From: Ruficoccus sp. ZRK36
Lineage (GTDB): Bacteria > Verrucomicrobiota > Verrucomicrobiia > Opitutales > Cerasicoccaceae
Assembly: GCF_019603315.1 (NCBI RefSeq)
Contig: NZ_CP080649.1
Span: 511,501-575,500, forward strand
Length of the DNA stretch: 64,000 bases
Direction of reading: 5' to 3'
Below the pieces are notes generated by a model that saw only the letters and a program-made list of their open reading frames with translations, did no database searches and was not told the DNA's origin. Below, in pieces: positions 44,944 through 53,672 of this stretch (position 1 is the first letter of the stretch; each line of letters starts with the position of its first letter). The position numbers and the translations under genes were made by a program.

Positions 44944-45002
44944 GATTATTTCGCGCTTTTCGCGGGGCGTGCGATCCGTTAGAGGCTAAAAGCAGCAAAA
45001 CT

Positions 45003-45812
45003 ATGCCGAAAGAAGAGGGACAGCATCACGATTTTGCGCGTTTGAATCAAGCGAAAGCGTTCGCGCACGTCCCGATATCAGGGTATCAGGTAGGGGCGGT
45101 GCTTATCACCGCACGGGGGCGAGTTTTCCTCGGTGCGAACCTGGAGTTCCCCGGCCAACCGCTGTCCACGGCCGTCCATGCCGAGCAGGCAGCTCTGGCC
45201 GCCGCCCTCATGGCGGGTGAGCAGAGCTTTGCCCGGCTGGATGTCTCCGCCCCACCCTGCGGGCACTGCCGGCAGTTCCTGAGGGAGTTCGACCGGGGCG
45301 GGCTTGGGATCCGCATTCTGGCCGCCGAAACCGCTCCCGCAACCAGCACGTTGGACCATCTTCTCCCGCAAGCCTTTGGGGGAGAGTACTTTTCGTCCGG
45401 GTTAAATGCATCGGAAGCTCGACTCCCCGAACTGCCCGACAAGGAATGGGCGGCGGCCGCACGCGAAGCCCTCGCCCGCTCTCATGCGCCCTACTCCGGT
45501 AACCGTGCCGTCGCCGTCCTGGCCGGGGGAAAGCGGCTTTTTATAACCGGGGCCAGTCTCGAAAACGCGGCCTTTAACCCCAGCTTGGGCCCCATGCAGT
45601 GCGCACTCTCCCAATGGCGGATGGCCGGACACGATTTTAAGCACATCGAAGCCGCCTGGCTCGTACAGAGCGATACCCGTCGCGTTGACTGGGAGCTCCA
45701 GTCCCGTGAATTACTGGCTAGCGTGGGAGTTCCCGGGACTACGCGCCCCGGACCCGCGGCAGCCGAAGGCTGCACTTTCGATGCTGCGCATCGTGTCCTG
45801 CGATTGCGGTAA
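45003..45812 (+). CDS. cdd: Cytidine deaminase, two-domain type
   Basis: A 269-residue enzyme that deaminates (deoxy)cytidine to uridine. The N-terminal domain holds the zinc site: HAEQAAL (His ligand and catalytic Glu) and PCGHCRQFL (two Cys ligands). The second domain (from about residue 125 on) has SHAPYSGNRAVAVL and ASLENAAFNPSLG but no catalytic Glu, as in E. coli Cdd. The ATG at 45003 gives a normal N-terminus; the ATG at 44937 overlaps the cysI promoter candidate. Oddly, the last 17 codons and the stop lie inside a palindromic composite element (45759-46040), giving a C-terminus (AAEGCTFDAAHRVLRLR) that E. coli Cdd lacks. Confidence 0.9.
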   Translation: MPKEEGQHHDFARLNQAKAFAHVPISGYQVGAVLITARGRVFLGANLEFPGQPLSTAVHAEQAALAAALMAGEQSFARLDVSAPPCGHCRQFLREFDRGGLGIRILAAETAPATSTLDHLLPQAFGGEYFSSGLNASEARLPELPDKEWAAAAREALARSHAPYSGNRAVAVLAGGKRLFITGASLENAAFNPSLGPMQCALSQWRMAGHDFKHIEAAWLVQSDTRRVDWELQSRELLASVGVPGTTRPGPAAAEGCTFDAAHRVLRLR

Positions 45813-46040
45813 GGAACTGCGTTCCTTACCGCAATCGCAGGAGCAGAGCATCAAAACCGAAGTGCCTCATTTTGTTTGTGAGTGCGTCAAAAAGAAATCC
45901 GAGTGATCACAGGTCCAAGACACTTTCTTGGTTGCACCCCAGTTTAGATGTTGGTTCCTCGGCGTTTGTTGAAAGCAGAGCAGCTGCTTTCAACAAACGC
46001 CGACGCGATGCGCAGCATCGAAAGTGCAGGCTCTGCCTGC
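45759..46040. repeat. Composite palindromic element with covarying inverted ends
   Basis: The 35-bp ends (45759-45793 and 46006-46040) are inverted copies. 24 bp are identical and the outer part is a hairpin in each copy: GCAGCC-GAA-GGCTGC on the left, GCAGGC-TCT-GCCTGC on the right. The C-G to G-C change in the stem is matched on both sides, so pairing is kept. Both ends also contain CGATGC-TGC-GCATCG. Inside are a perfect 22-bp-stem hairpin (45796-45842, loop TGC), a small hairpin (45915-45931), the palindrome GTGATCAC (45903-45910) and a perfect 20-bp-stem hairpin (45959-46003, loop AGCAG). No target-site duplication or transposase is visible. Confidence 0.8.
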
Positions 46041-46069
46041 TGCGGGGCTTGGGGGCGCAGAGCCCCCAA
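46036..46069 (-). repeat. 34-bp hairpin module, copy 1, after rlmI
   Basis: On the minus strand TTGGGGGC, loop TCTGC, GCCCCCAA is followed by a linker ending GCAGCAGG. This module begins 12 bp after the rlmI stop. The same 34 bp recur at 50520-50553 on the + strand with two differences, both in the linker. In each case the module sits just downstream of a stop codon in the reading direction of that gene. Confidence 0.8.
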
Positions 46070-46081
46070 CACCAGGCTCGT

Positions 46082-47233
46082 TTAACGCAGCTGGAGGATG
46101 GCGCCCTTGAGGTAGTGGCTCTCGGGCATGGTCAGCAATACGGGGTGGTCGGCGGGTTGGCCCGTCTCCTCCAACACCGCAAAATCCCGGCGAGCATCAC
46201 CGGCAGCCTCAGCCAGCACCGACATAAACTGCGCCGGAGCCACATTCTGCGAGCACGAGTAAGTCGCTAATATACCGCCCGGGGAGAGCATCCGCATCGC
46301 ACGGAGGTTCAGCTCCTTATACCCCCGCAAGGCGCCATGCAGCGATTTCTTGCTGCGGGCAAAAGACGGCGGGTCGAGCACGATGAGATCGAAGGTCTCG
46401 TTGCGGTTGGCGGTGAACCAGTCGAACATGTTCATGACGCCGAAGTCCACCGTCAGGCGGTTCTTGCCTGCGTTGAGTTGCGCGGTTTTGACGCACTCCT
46501 CGGAGATATCGACCGCCAGCACCGATGAGGCGCCAGCCTTGGCGCAATGCAGGGCGAATCCGCCCTGATGGCAGAATCCGTCCAGTACGCGACGCCCCTT
46601 GGCCAGCTCAGCCACACGCTGATGCTGCACCCGCTGGTCCAGGTAAAAGCCGGTCTTGTGGCCGCTCTGTAAATCGACAAAGAACTCGATCCCGTCCAGC
46701 TCCAGCCATTCGGCACCGGCACGCTCACCACTGAGGGTGGTGACGGAGTTCTCCAGCCCCTCCAGCTTGCGGCTGGGGGCGTCGTTGCGGAAGACGATTT
46801 CGTCAGGGGCGAGCAGGCTCTGCAGGCAGTTGGATATCAGCGGCAGGGCGTTATCCATACCGGCCGTCAGGGCCTGGACGACCAACACCTTACCGAACTG
46901 GTCCACGACCAGACCGGGTAAGCCATCAGCCTCGGCCCACACCAGCCGTCTCGCCGTATCAGGCGCACGACGGGAGATAGCGACCTCCAGTGCCTTCATC
47001 AGAAACGCCTCGTCAAAGGCATCCTTGTCGCGGCTGTAGCGACGCCAGGCGATCTGGGAGCGACCATTGTAGAGCCCCATCCCCATGAAACGCCCGCGGG
47101 CGTCACGCAGTTCGACGGCCTCGCCGTTATGCTCGGCAGGCAGGAGGCGAGTCAACTCGCCCGCAAAGACCCAGGGGTGCCCGCGAAGGACCCGCGGGGA
47201 CGGACCCGGTTTGAGTTTTAATGTCGCGCTCAT
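46082..47233 (-). CDS. rlmI: RlmI-like 23S rRNA cytosine methyltransferase
   Basis: A 383-residue SAM-dependent methyltransferase. An N-terminal PUA domain (about 1-75: LKPGPSPRVLRGHPWVFAGE) binds RNA. A central EEHEE-like domain follows. The Rossmann methyltransferase domain has DLQSGHKTGFYLDQR, VLDGFCHQGGFALHCAKAGA (SAM site), VLAVDISEECVKTAQLNAGK, and the catalytic-region DLIVLDPPSFARSKK. YSCSQNVAPAQF contains the expected conserved cysteine. E. coli RlmI methylates C1962 of 23S rRNA; the close relative RlmK/L or an orphan relative cannot be excluded. Single gene. Confidence 0.88.
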   Translation of the reverse strand: MSATLKLKPGPSPRVLRGHPWVFAGELTRLLPAEHNGEAVELRDARGRFMGMGLYNGRSQIAWRRYSRDKDAFDEAFLMKALEVAISRRAPDTARRLVWAEADGLPGLVVDQFGKVLVVQALTAGMDNALPLISNCLQSLLAPDEIVFRNDAPSRKLEGLENSVTTLSGERAGAEWLELDGIEFFVDLQSGHKTGFYLDQRVQHQRVAELAKGRRVLDGFCHQGGFALHCAKAGASSVLAVDISEECVKTAQLNAGKNRLTVDFGVMNMFDWFTANRNETFDLIVLDPPSFARSKKSLHGALRGYKELNLRAMRMLSPGGILATYSCSQNVAPAQFMSVLAEAAGDARRDFAVLEETGQPADHPVLLTMPESHYLKGAILQLR

Positions 47234-47363
47234 AATGGTGGGCAGGGCTAAACGGGAAGGTTAAAGGCGATATATCACCCTATGACGAGTTAATTCACCA
47301 GCAGGCGGGAGGGTGGCACCTCTGGGCGACATAGGAGGATACTTGGCGTGAGGAAAAGTGCTC

Positions 47364-48479
47364 CTAGACGACCTTGCGGAAAAGGTAAACAGACAGGCCC
47401 AGCATGAGTACGAGCGGCAGCCAGGCCGAAATCAACAGCGGCAACAGGCTTTGCTCCCCCAGCATGCGGCAGACACTGGAGACCACATAGTAGAGGGCAA
47501 AGAGGCCGACCGACTTGGAGACGCCGACGACCGGATTCGTCCGCACCCCGGCCACGGCAAAGGGGATGGCGATCCCCACCACGACCAGACAACGGAAGGG
47601 GCTGGCCAGAATGTTCATGAGGCGGATCTCGTAAGACTTCATCCGTGGGTTCGTCTCGACCGGGATTTTGTCCAGAATCATCTGCAGCTCAAAGAAAGAC
47701 AAATCCTGCGGCTTCTTGCTCAAGGTCTTCATCAGGACCGGGTCTTCGGTAAACTCAGGGAAGACCTGCTCTTCGAAGGCCTTGGAGAAGTAGACATCCC
47801 CGCTGGCCGGATCGACCTTTTGCACGCGCCCGTCGATAAAGACCCAGTTATTGTCCACATCGTCGAAATAGCCTTCGCGGGCCGTCACGCGGCCTGTTTC
47901 GCGGCCATAGGCATCGTGCTGGTAGACGTTGATCCCGAAGCCCTCGTAGGAGTACTCGCTGAAATTGTTCATGAACCACATGCGCCCCTCGGCCTGATTG
48001 TCGAAGCAAAGCAGCGGCAGATAACCGATGTAGCGCCGGTCCGTGTCCTTCTCCTCCTGGGCGGCGAAGTTGAGGTTGTCCTTGAGGACACGGCTCTGCT
48101 CGACCGACCACGGGACCAGCCGGGCATTCAGGTACAGCAGCAGGGCCGAGAGAATTGCCCCGGCGACCCAGAGGCTGCGGGTGATGCGCCAGAGGTTCAT
48201 CCCGGCTGCACGCATGGCCACGACCTCGCTGTTGCGGTGGAGATTTCCCAGCGAGAAGAGCAGCGAGATCAGCAGCGAGATCGGAATGATCGTAGGCAGG
48301 AAGCTCGGCGTATACAGGCTGAAATACTTGATGACCTCCCAGGTCGTCGCCCCCCAGTCGATGAAGTCCGGCAAGTCGTCGTACAGGCGCTCAAGCAGCA
48401 GCAGCCCCAGTGTGGCCGCCATGGCCAGCACGAAGATCTTCAGCCACTCGGAAAAGACGTATCGGTCTAGCAAGCTCAT
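47364..48479 (-). CDS. LptF/LptG-family lipopolysaccharide export permease
   Basis: A 371-residue YjgP/YjgQ-family protein of the LptBFGC complex, which pulls lipopolysaccharide from the inner membrane to the Lpt bridge. Three TM helices lie near the N-terminus ([57 protein letters not shown]), then a periplasmic beta-jellyroll (about 120-260), then three more TM helices with [20 protein letters not shown]. The motif [18 protein letters not shown] is diagnostic. LptF and LptG cannot be told apart here. The start is the ATG at 48479 ([14 protein letters not shown]); the frame remains open upstream without family similarity. Confidence 0.9.
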   Translation of the reverse strand: MSLLDRYVFSEWLKIFVLAMAATLGLLLLERLYDDLPDFIDWGATTWEVIKYFSLYTPSFLPTIIPISLLISLLFSLGNLHRNSEVVAMRAAGMNLWRITRSLWVAGAILSALLLYLNARLVPWSVEQSRVLKDNLNFAAQEEKDTDRRYIGYLPLLCFDNQAEGRMWFMNNFSEYSYEGFGINVYQHDAYGRETGRVTAREGYFDDVDNNWVFIDGRVQKVDPASGDVYFSKAFEEQVFPEFTEDPVLMKTLSKKPQDLSFFELQMILDKIPVETNPRMKSYEIRLMNILASPFRCLVVVGIAIPFAVAGVRTNPVVGVSKSVGLFALYYVVSSVCRMLGEQSLLPLLISAWLPLVLMLGLSVYLFRKVV

Positions 48480-48574
48480 GGATACACTCGAAACGCACAC
48501 CCTGCCCAGCGAACGGCTCCAAGTCGATTTTTTTCTGGCTCCGTGGCACGGAAGCTGTTGTATGCAAAGCACCC

Positions 48575-50341
48575 ATGGCAAAACCCGGCTCCAATGAAGG
48601 ATGGAACTCGCGGCTCGGCGTCATCCTCGCGGTGGCCGGCAGTGCGGTCGGTCTTGGCAACTTTCTGCGTTTTCCCGGTCAGGCAGCCCAGCACGGTGGC
48701 GGCGCCTTTATGGTGGCCTACGTGATCTCGTTTCTGATCATCGGCCTGCCCATCTGCTGGGCAGAGTGGACGATGGGCCGACGAGGGGGCCAGCTGGGGT
48801 TCAACTCCAGTCCCGGCATCTTTAACGCTATCTGGCACAACCCGGCAGCCAAGTATGTGGGCCTGATCGGCGTGCTCATCCCGGTCATCATCTACATGTA
48901 CTACGTCAATATCGAGGCGTGGTGTCTGGGCTATGCCACCAATTTCCTCGCCGGGAACCTCGACTTCGAGTCGGCCAAGGAGTCCACCGGCTGGTGGGCC
49001 AGCTTCATCGGTGTAAGTAAGGATGGTGCCGCCCTGAAGGAATTTGGCCTACAAGGTGTAGGCCCGTATCTGCTGGCAGCCTTCATCTGTAATTTTGTCC
49101 TTATCTACAGGGGTATCTCGGGAGGGATCGAGCTATTCTGCAAGGTCGCTGTCCCCACCCTCGTCGTCCTCGCCATCATCGTGCTGATCCGGGTCCTGAC
49201 GCTGGGCGCCCCCGTCCCCAGTGAGCCAGCCGAGAACGTAAACAACGGCCTCGGCTTCCTCTGGAACCCGACCAAAACCTTTTTTATCGAGCATGACCCG
49301 GCCACCGGTGAGCAGATCCACAAACGCGAAGTCGTGGACAAGGGGCTCATCGCCGAGTTTAAAGCGCAGGCTGCGGCAGATCCTGCCCGCTACACCGTGG
49401 AGGCAGTCAGCATCTGGGCCCAGCTCGCCCATGCGCAGCTCTGGCTGGCGGCAGCCGGGCAGATATTTTTTTCCCTCTCCGTCGGCTTCGGAGTCATCAT
49501 CACCTACTCCAGCTACATGAGAAAGGACGACGACGTGGTCCTCAGCGGGCTGGCTGCCACCAGCGCGAACGAGTTCTGCGAGGTGGCACTGGGGGGGCTC
49601 ATCACCGTGCCCGCGGCGGTGGCCTTCATCGGGGTAGCCGGGCTGGCCGGGGTCGGGCTGGGGACCTTTGACCTAGGCTTCAAGGTGCTGCCACTGGTTT
49701 TCTCAGAAATGCCGTTCGGTAATCTCTTCGGCTTCCTGTGGTTCTTCCTGCTCTTCCTGGCAGCTATGACCAGCTCGATTTCCATGCTCCAGCCGGGGAT
49801 CGCCTTTATCGAGGAGGCCCTGAAGACCGACCGCAAGCGCTCGACCGCGATTCTGGGCTTCATCACGGCAATTGGCAGCGGCTTTGTGGTCTATTTCAGC
49901 GAAGGCATCAAGGCGCTCGATACGCTCGACTTCTGGGTCGGCACGTTTCTCATCTTCGTGCTGGCCACTATTCAGATCCTCATCTTCGGCTGGGTCATCG
50001 GCGTGCGACGCGGCCGCGAGGAGGCCCATGTGGGCGCTGCCATCCGCATCCCGGGCATTTACGTGCCGATTATGAAAGTGATCTGCCCGCTGTTCCTGAT
50101 CGTGATTTTCGTCCTGTGGGTGCTGACCAGCGTTTTCGGGATCAACCGTGTGTTCGGGATTAATCTGACCGGCGACGGCGAGTCCCACCTCAGCGGCTAC
50201 GTAACGGATCTCTTCGTCGATCCCAACCCGGTGGCCTGGATGAGTGTCGCTCTCGTGGCGATTCTTGCTGGGGCGTTCGCCCTGATCATTTCGACCGTAC
50301 AGCGCTACAAGGATGTCCATAAACAGGAGGCTGACTCATGA
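48575..50341 (+). CDS. Sodium-dependent transporter of the NSS (SNF) family
   Basis: A 588-residue LeuT-fold transporter that couples Na+ entry to uptake of an amino acid or similar solute. The family start is clear: [20 protein letters not shown] followed by [16 protein letters not shown] (TM1 unwound region). About 12 TM helices follow. TM6 to TM8 segments include [20 protein letters not shown] and [20 protein letters not shown]-like [16 protein letters not shown]. An extra hydrophilic loop of about 70 residues lies near residues 225-300. The start is the ATG at 48575. It overlaps the small subunit gene by 4 bp. Confidence 0.93.
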   Translation: MAKPGSNEGWNSRLGVILAVAGSAVGLGNFLRFPGQAAQHGGGAFMVAYVISFLIIGLPICWAEWTMGRRGGQLGFNSSPGIFNAIWHNPAAKYVGLIGVLIPVIIYMYYVNIEAWCLGYATNFLAGNLDFESAKESTGWWASFIGVSKDGAALKEFGLQGVGPYLLAAFICNFVLIYRGISGGIELFCKVAVPTLVVLAIIVLIRVLTLGAPVPSEPAENVNNGLGFLWNPTKTFFIEHDPATGEQIHKREVVDKGLIAEFKAQAAADPARYTVEAVSIWAQLAHAQLWLAAAGQIFFSLSVGFGVIITYSSYMRKDDDVVLSGLAATSANEFCEVALGGLITVPAAVAFIGVAGLAGVGLGTFDLGFKVLPLVFSEMPFGNLFGFLWFFLLFLAAMTSSISMLQPGIAFIEEALKTDRKRSTAILGFITAIGSGFVVYFSEGIKALDTLDFWVGTFLIFVLATIQILIFGWVIGVRRGREEAHVGAAIRIPGIYVPIMKVICPLFLIVIFVLWVLTSVFGINRVFGINLTGDGESHLSGYVTDLFVDPNPVAWMSVALVAILAGAFALIISTVQRYKDVHKQEADS

Positions 50342-50517
50342 CCCCATCTGGCTGGATAGTAATGATTCTCTCGGTCGGCGCGGTGTGCTGCCTGTTCGCC
50401 TGGTGCATGTGGAAAGTCATGAGCACCCCCAATGAGACCGAGCACATGAAGGGCATTCAGGACCACACTCCTGACGAGCAAGAGCACGAGACGCACACCA
50501 AGGAGATCGGAGCCTGA
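50338..50517 (+). CDS. MetS-family small subunit of the NSS transporter
   Basis: A 59-residue protein with one TM helix ([20 protein letters not shown]) and a charged C-terminal tail ([16 protein letters not shown]). It starts at an ATG overlapping the transporter stop as ATGA. Small membrane proteins directly after NSS transporters form the MetS family, first known as the partner of the methionine/alanine transporter MetP. Size, topology and coupling all fit. Confidence 0.85.
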   Translation: MTPSGWIVMILSVGAVCCLFAWCMWKVMSTPNETEHMKGIQDHTPDEQEHETHTKEIGA

Positions 50518-50519
50518 CC

Positions 50520-50570
50520 TTGGGGGCTCTGCGCCCCCAAACCCTGCAGCAGGTACAGGACGCTGTCCTG
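50520..50570 (+). repeat. 34-bp hairpin module, copy 2, plus a second hairpin after metS-type gene
   Basis: TTGGGGGC, loop TCTGC, GCCCCCAA occupies 50520-50540, starting 2 bp after the stop codon. A linker ending GCAGCAGG follows to 50553. A second hairpin, CAGGAC-GCT-GTCCTG, lies at 50556-50570. The first 34 bp match the reverse complement of 46036-46069 with two differences. The second hairpin differs in sequence from its counterpart at 46026-46040 but keeps a 6-bp stem and 3-base loop. Confidence 0.8.
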
Positions 50571-50572
50571 CC

Positions 50573-51607
50573 TCACTCCTCGCCGGTGAGCGTCAGCGCG
50601 GGATGAAAGCTCAGCCGCTCGGCGGGCAGGCAGCCCTCAGGATCAACCCAAGCCGCAAAGGCGATCATGGCCGCATTGTCGCCCGTGTGCTTTTTCAGCG
50701 CAGGTAATAGCGGGAGGCGCTCCTTGTCGGCCAGCTCAGCCATCGCTTCACGCAGGGGGCCGTTGTTGGCTACCCCACCGGACAGCCCAAGGCTGGCGTA
50801 GTCCCCCGCCCGCAGCACATGGCGGGTCTTGCGGACCAGTTGGAGCACCACTGCACGCTGGTAGGACGCGCATAAGTCGGCAAAGTCGCGCTCCAATTCG
50901 GCGTCGTCCATCTTTTCCAGCCGGTAGCGCAGCGAGGTCTTCAGGCCCGAAAAGCTGAAACGCCAGTCACTCGCCTCCGGGATACCGGCCGGGAACTCAA
51001 AGCGCCTGGCATCGCCCGCGGCGGCAGCCTTTTCCAAAAGGGGCCCGCCGGGATAGTCCATCCCGAGCAGCTTGGCCCCCTTGTCCAATGCCTCACCGGC
51101 AGCATCATCCACCGTCTGCGCGAGGATCTCGATCTTCAGATCGGAGCCGATACGGAAGAGGAGGGAGTTCCCCCCAGAGGCCAGCAACCCGAGGTGCGGG
51201 AGACAGGCCGCAAGCCGTTCACGGAAAGCCGCCGGGTCCTCCGCATGCAGCGGGATAAAGGGTGAAAACGCGTGCCCGCGCAGGTGGTTCACCCCGACCA
51301 GTGGCACATCAAGCGCGAGAGCGAGAGACTTGGCCAATGAGATACCGATCGCCAGACAACCAGCCAGGCCGGGCCCACACGTAACCGCGATTTGCTCCAC
51401 AGACGCAAAATCCCCGTGCCCCGAAGCCTCCTCCAGCAACCAGCCGAAGTTACCCAAGTGTTCGCGGCTGGCCAGATCCGGCACCACCCCGCCATAGCGA
51501 CGGTGCAGAGCGACCTGACTGTGGACCCACTCGCCCGTCAAACCCGCCACCGGATTAAACAGCGCCAGTGCCGACTCATCACACGAACTTTCCACTCCCA
51601 GCCACAT
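50573..51607 (-). CDS. tsaD: tRNA threonylcarbamoyladenosine transferase subunit TsaD
   Basis: A 344-residue ASKHA-fold protein that, with TsaB and TsaE, transfers threonylcarbamoyl to A37 of ANN-decoding tRNAs. The N-terminus MWLGVESSCDESALALF is typical. The iron ligands H108 and H112 are in NHLRGHAFSPF, and the late HTGDNAAMIAFAA supplies the aspartate ligand. The nucleotide-binding SGGHT motif reads SGGNS here. The start is the ATG at 51607; the longer open frame upstream has no similarity. It is divergent from the MidA-like gene across 219 bp, which I find otherwise featureless. Confidence 0.94.
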   Translation of the reverse strand: MWLGVESSCDESALALFNPVAGLTGEWVHSQVALHRRYGGVVPDLASREHLGNFGWLLEEASGHGDFASVEQIAVTCGPGLAGCLAIGISLAKSLALALDVPLVGVNHLRGHAFSPFIPLHAEDPAAFRERLAACLPHLGLLASGGNSLLFRIGSDLKIEILAQTVDDAAGEALDKGAKLLGMDYPGGPLLEKAAAAGDARRFEFPAGIPEASDWRFSFSGLKTSLRYRLEKMDDAELERDFADLCASYQRAVVLQLVRKTRHVLRAGDYASLGLSGGVANNGPLREAMAELADKERLPLLPALKKHTGDNAAMIAFAAWVDPEGCLPAERLSFHPALTLTGEE

Positions 51608-51826
51608 ATGCAGACACCTAGGGATTTCACGCCAGCAGCCCAGAGACAAGCCAAACCTGCACGCCACCACGGACGGGACTGTAATCCCGCGACTTGTCCG
51701 GAAAAAACCGGCGTATCCCGGCAAAAAGATGGCCTTGGCGGGGCGGGGCATCCAGATTGGCACTACGTAAAGACCTTGGCCGCCCTGCCTGCCGACTGCC
51801 CGATACGACCTGCAAACGAACCCACC

Positions 51827-52807
51827 ATGAGCGCCTCCTTTCAAGACGTCCTCCGCGAAGCCGCCAGCCCAGACGGCCTGCTCTCGTACGCCGACTTTAC
51901 CCGGCTGGCACTCTACCACCCCGAATACGGCTACTACCTGCGCAGCCGGGAGCGCGTCGGGCGTAGCCAGGACACGGACTTTTACACAGCAGCCAGCCTC
52001 GGGGGCGTCTTCGCCCGACTCCTGCGCGAGGCCATTGCGCAACTCCTCCCCGGCCAGAGCTCCGACTACGCGCTGGTGGAGCTCGGAGTAGAGCCGGGAA
52101 AAGGCACCCTCGCGGCACAGGCGGGAGATTTCGCTGCCTACCACGAGATCGGGGCCGGGCAGGACATGCAGATGCCAGAGCGTGCTGTGGTCTTCGCCAA
52201 CGAGCTGCTCGACGCCCAGCCTTTTCATCGGTTTATCTATCAGCACGATACCTGGCAGGAGCGCGGGGTGAAGGTCGATGCCGAAACACTCAGCGATACC
52301 CTCCTGCCCTCTCCCAGTCCCGAGGCACAGCCGTTCCTGAGCGAACTTCCTCCCTCGTCCGAAGGATACCGGCTAGATATCTCACTGGAGGCCGAGACGC
52401 TCCTTGCGCAGATCGGGAAACAGGTCCGCGAGGGGCTGCTTATCTTCTTCGACTATGGTAAAAGCTGGCCTCTGCTGCTGGAGGCCTCACCGGCGGGTAG
52501 TGCCCGGGCCTACTACCGGCATGAGTTGAGCGATGACCTGCTGGCCCGGCCCGGCGAGCAGGATCTCACCTGCCACGTCTGCTGGGACCGCCTGGCTACT
52601 GCCCTCGAAAGCGCTGGCTGGGCCAGGCCCCGACTGGAGAGCCAGGAAGGCTTTTTCGTGCACAACGCCACTGCCGAAATCGAGCGCATTATCACCGCGC
52701 AGGGCAGCGCGTTCGACCCGGATCGCCAAACGCTCAAGGAGCTGATTTACCCCGGCCATATGGGGCGAAAGTTTCAGGTTCTCTTCGCGCAAAGTACGAG
52801 CCACTGA
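51827..52807 (+). CDS. MidA-like SAM-dependent methyltransferase (DUF185/NDUFAF7 family)
   Basis: A 326-residue protein of the family whose mitochondrial member NDUFAF7 methylates an arginine of complex I. Family parts are LSYADFTRLALYHPEYGYYL and then DTDFYTAASLGGVFARLLR. Further on are YALVELGVEPGKGTLAAQAG (SAM loop, with GxE in place of the usual GPG), VVFANELLDAQPFHRF and GLLIFFDYGKSWPLL. The start is the ATG at 51827; the longer frame to 51392 lies over tsaD. It probably stands alone. The bacterial substrate is unknown. Confidence 0.82.
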   Translation: MSASFQDVLREAASPDGLLSYADFTRLALYHPEYGYYLRSRERVGRSQDTDFYTAASLGGVFARLLREAIAQLLPGQSSDYALVELGVEPGKGTLAAQAGDFAAYHEIGAGQDMQMPERAVVFANELLDAQPFHRFIYQHDTWQERGVKVDAETLSDTLLPSPSPEAQPFLSELPPSSEGYRLDISLEAETLLAQIGKQVREGLLIFFDYGKSWPLLLEASPAGSARAYYRHELSDDLLARPGEQDLTCHVCWDRLATALESAGWARPRLESQEGFFVHNATAEIERIITAQGSAFDPDRQTLKELIYPGHMGRKFQVLFAQSTSH

Positions 52808-52810
52808 GTC

Positions 52811-52915
52811 CGCTTGCTGCGAGGTTTATTTCGGCGTTCATCATAAGAGTTCACTAGTGGCTCGCTCTCATCTACAGAAATCCCTGTATTTACGGGTGTT
52901 AGCAAACCTCAGAAG
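52811..52915. other. Spacer after the MidA-like gene with a long imperfect inverted repeat
   Basis: The 206-bp spacer between the MidA-like gene and the prepilin operon has GAGGTTT (52821-52827) and AAACCTC (52904-52910) as a perfect 7-bp inverted repeat. Outer CGCT and AGCG can pair as well. The loop of about 76 bases makes a classical terminator unlikely. No RNA gene is recognised. Confidence 0.3.
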
Positions 52916-52958
52916 CGGTAAATTTAGTTTCAAAATAGGCGCAAAAGCTCATTGCTCA

Positions 52959-52988
52959 TTGCATATGGATTCTTTCTGAGGCTTAATA
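52959..52988 (+). promoter_or_regulatory. Candidate promoter of the prepilin-like operon
   Basis: TTGCAT (52959-52964) is followed after 17 bp by CTTAAT (52982-52987), or after 18 bp by TTAATA. The leader to the ATG at 53014 is short and carries a good ribosome-binding site (AAAGGA, 53001-53006). The surrounding sequence is AT-rich. Confidence 0.4.
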
Positions 52989-53013
52989 TATCGGCCTTAG
53001 AAAGGATATAAGC

Positions 53014-53661
53014 ATGCGTCCAGGCCGGAACTCAACTACCCCCAACCGCTCCCCAGGGTACTCCCTGGTGGAGATTATGATAGGTATGACCATCCTGGCC
53101 ATCGTGGCCGCTGGCACGACTGCCGCCGTATTTACGAGCCGCATGCTCGCCGAGAGCAGCATTTATCAGAATACGTCCTTCACGGTCGCACAAGGCTATG
53201 TCGAGCAGCTCAAAAGCGTCGAGTATGTGCTGATGACGAATGCCCTTGAGAGCTACGAAAGCCACACCAGCACGGTCAGCGGCTGGGGTATACTCGACAA
53301 CGACAGCTACAAGACCAACAGCCTCGCCGAGGATGTCATGCTCGACACCAAGAGCATCGACGCATCGACCACCGGGGTCGCATCGACCACGAATGTCGAA
53401 ACCGACTCCCCGCTGTACATCGGTGCCTGGGTCCAGCGCAACGTCTTGATCGACATCCAAAACCCCGGTGAAGACGACCAGCACGAGCTGCTCATGCCCA
53501 TGCGCTTTAAGGTCATGATGAACAACCTTTCCGACTCATCATCAGATGTCGAAGCCCTTGAGATCACCCTGTCCTACCGCTACCAGATGAAAGTCCGCGG
53601 TGTGTCCAAGTGGTATGACGGCGAGCTGCGCTTCGTCCGGTGTAACGCCCCCACCTTCTAA
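53014..53661 (+). CDS. Prepilin-like protein (PilV/GspI-type)
   Basis: A 215-residue protein with a type III signal sequence. A basic leader is followed by the prepilin peptidase site and hydrophobic helix GYSLVEIMIGMTILAIVAAG, with the Glu at +5 after the Gly. The helix would hold the protein in the inner membrane until it is built into a pseudopilus. The globular part is rich in Ser, Thr and Asp. It is the first gene of a four-gene operon whose second and third products are also pilin-like, in the order seen for minor pilins PilV-PilW-PilX or GspI-J-K. Confidence 0.85.
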   Translation: MRPGRNSTTPNRSPGYSLVEIMIGMTILAIVAAGTTAAVFTSRMLAESSIYQNTSFTVAQGYVEQLKSVEYVLMTNALESYESHTSTVSGWGILDNDSYKTNSLAEDVMLDTKSIDASTTGVASTTNVETDSPLYIGAWVQRNVLIDIQNPGEDDQHELLMPMRFKVMMNNLSDSSSDVEALEITLSYRYQMKVRGVSKWYDGELRFVRCNAPTF

Positions 53662-53672
53662 TCACGATAGCC

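Noticed and set aside
44884-45002. S-adenosylmethionine or other riboswitch upstream of cysI
   Set aside because: The leader between the promoter candidate and the start is only about 30 bases, with no conserved riboswitch core.
44937-45002. Earlier start for cdd at 44937
   Set aside because: The added 22 residues have no family match and the ATG overlaps the TTGCCA promoter candidate of cysI.
45759-46040. Insertion sequence
   Set aside because: The element has inverted ends but no transposase frame and no visible target duplication, so I describe it only as a palindromic repeat element.
47234-47363. Terminator or RNA gene between rlmI and the LptF/G gene
   Set aside because: Only a 6-bp inverted repeat with a long loop (47332-47366) overlapping the stop is present, without a T-run.
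48410-48574. N-terminal extension of the NSS transporter
   Set aside because: The extra 55 residues overlap the divergent LptF/G start and do not resemble transporter sequence; the family start is at 48575.
51608-52246. N-terminal extension of TsaD up to 52246
   Set aside because: It would run antisense through the MidA-like gene and has no similarity. The canonical TsaD N-terminus begins at 51607.
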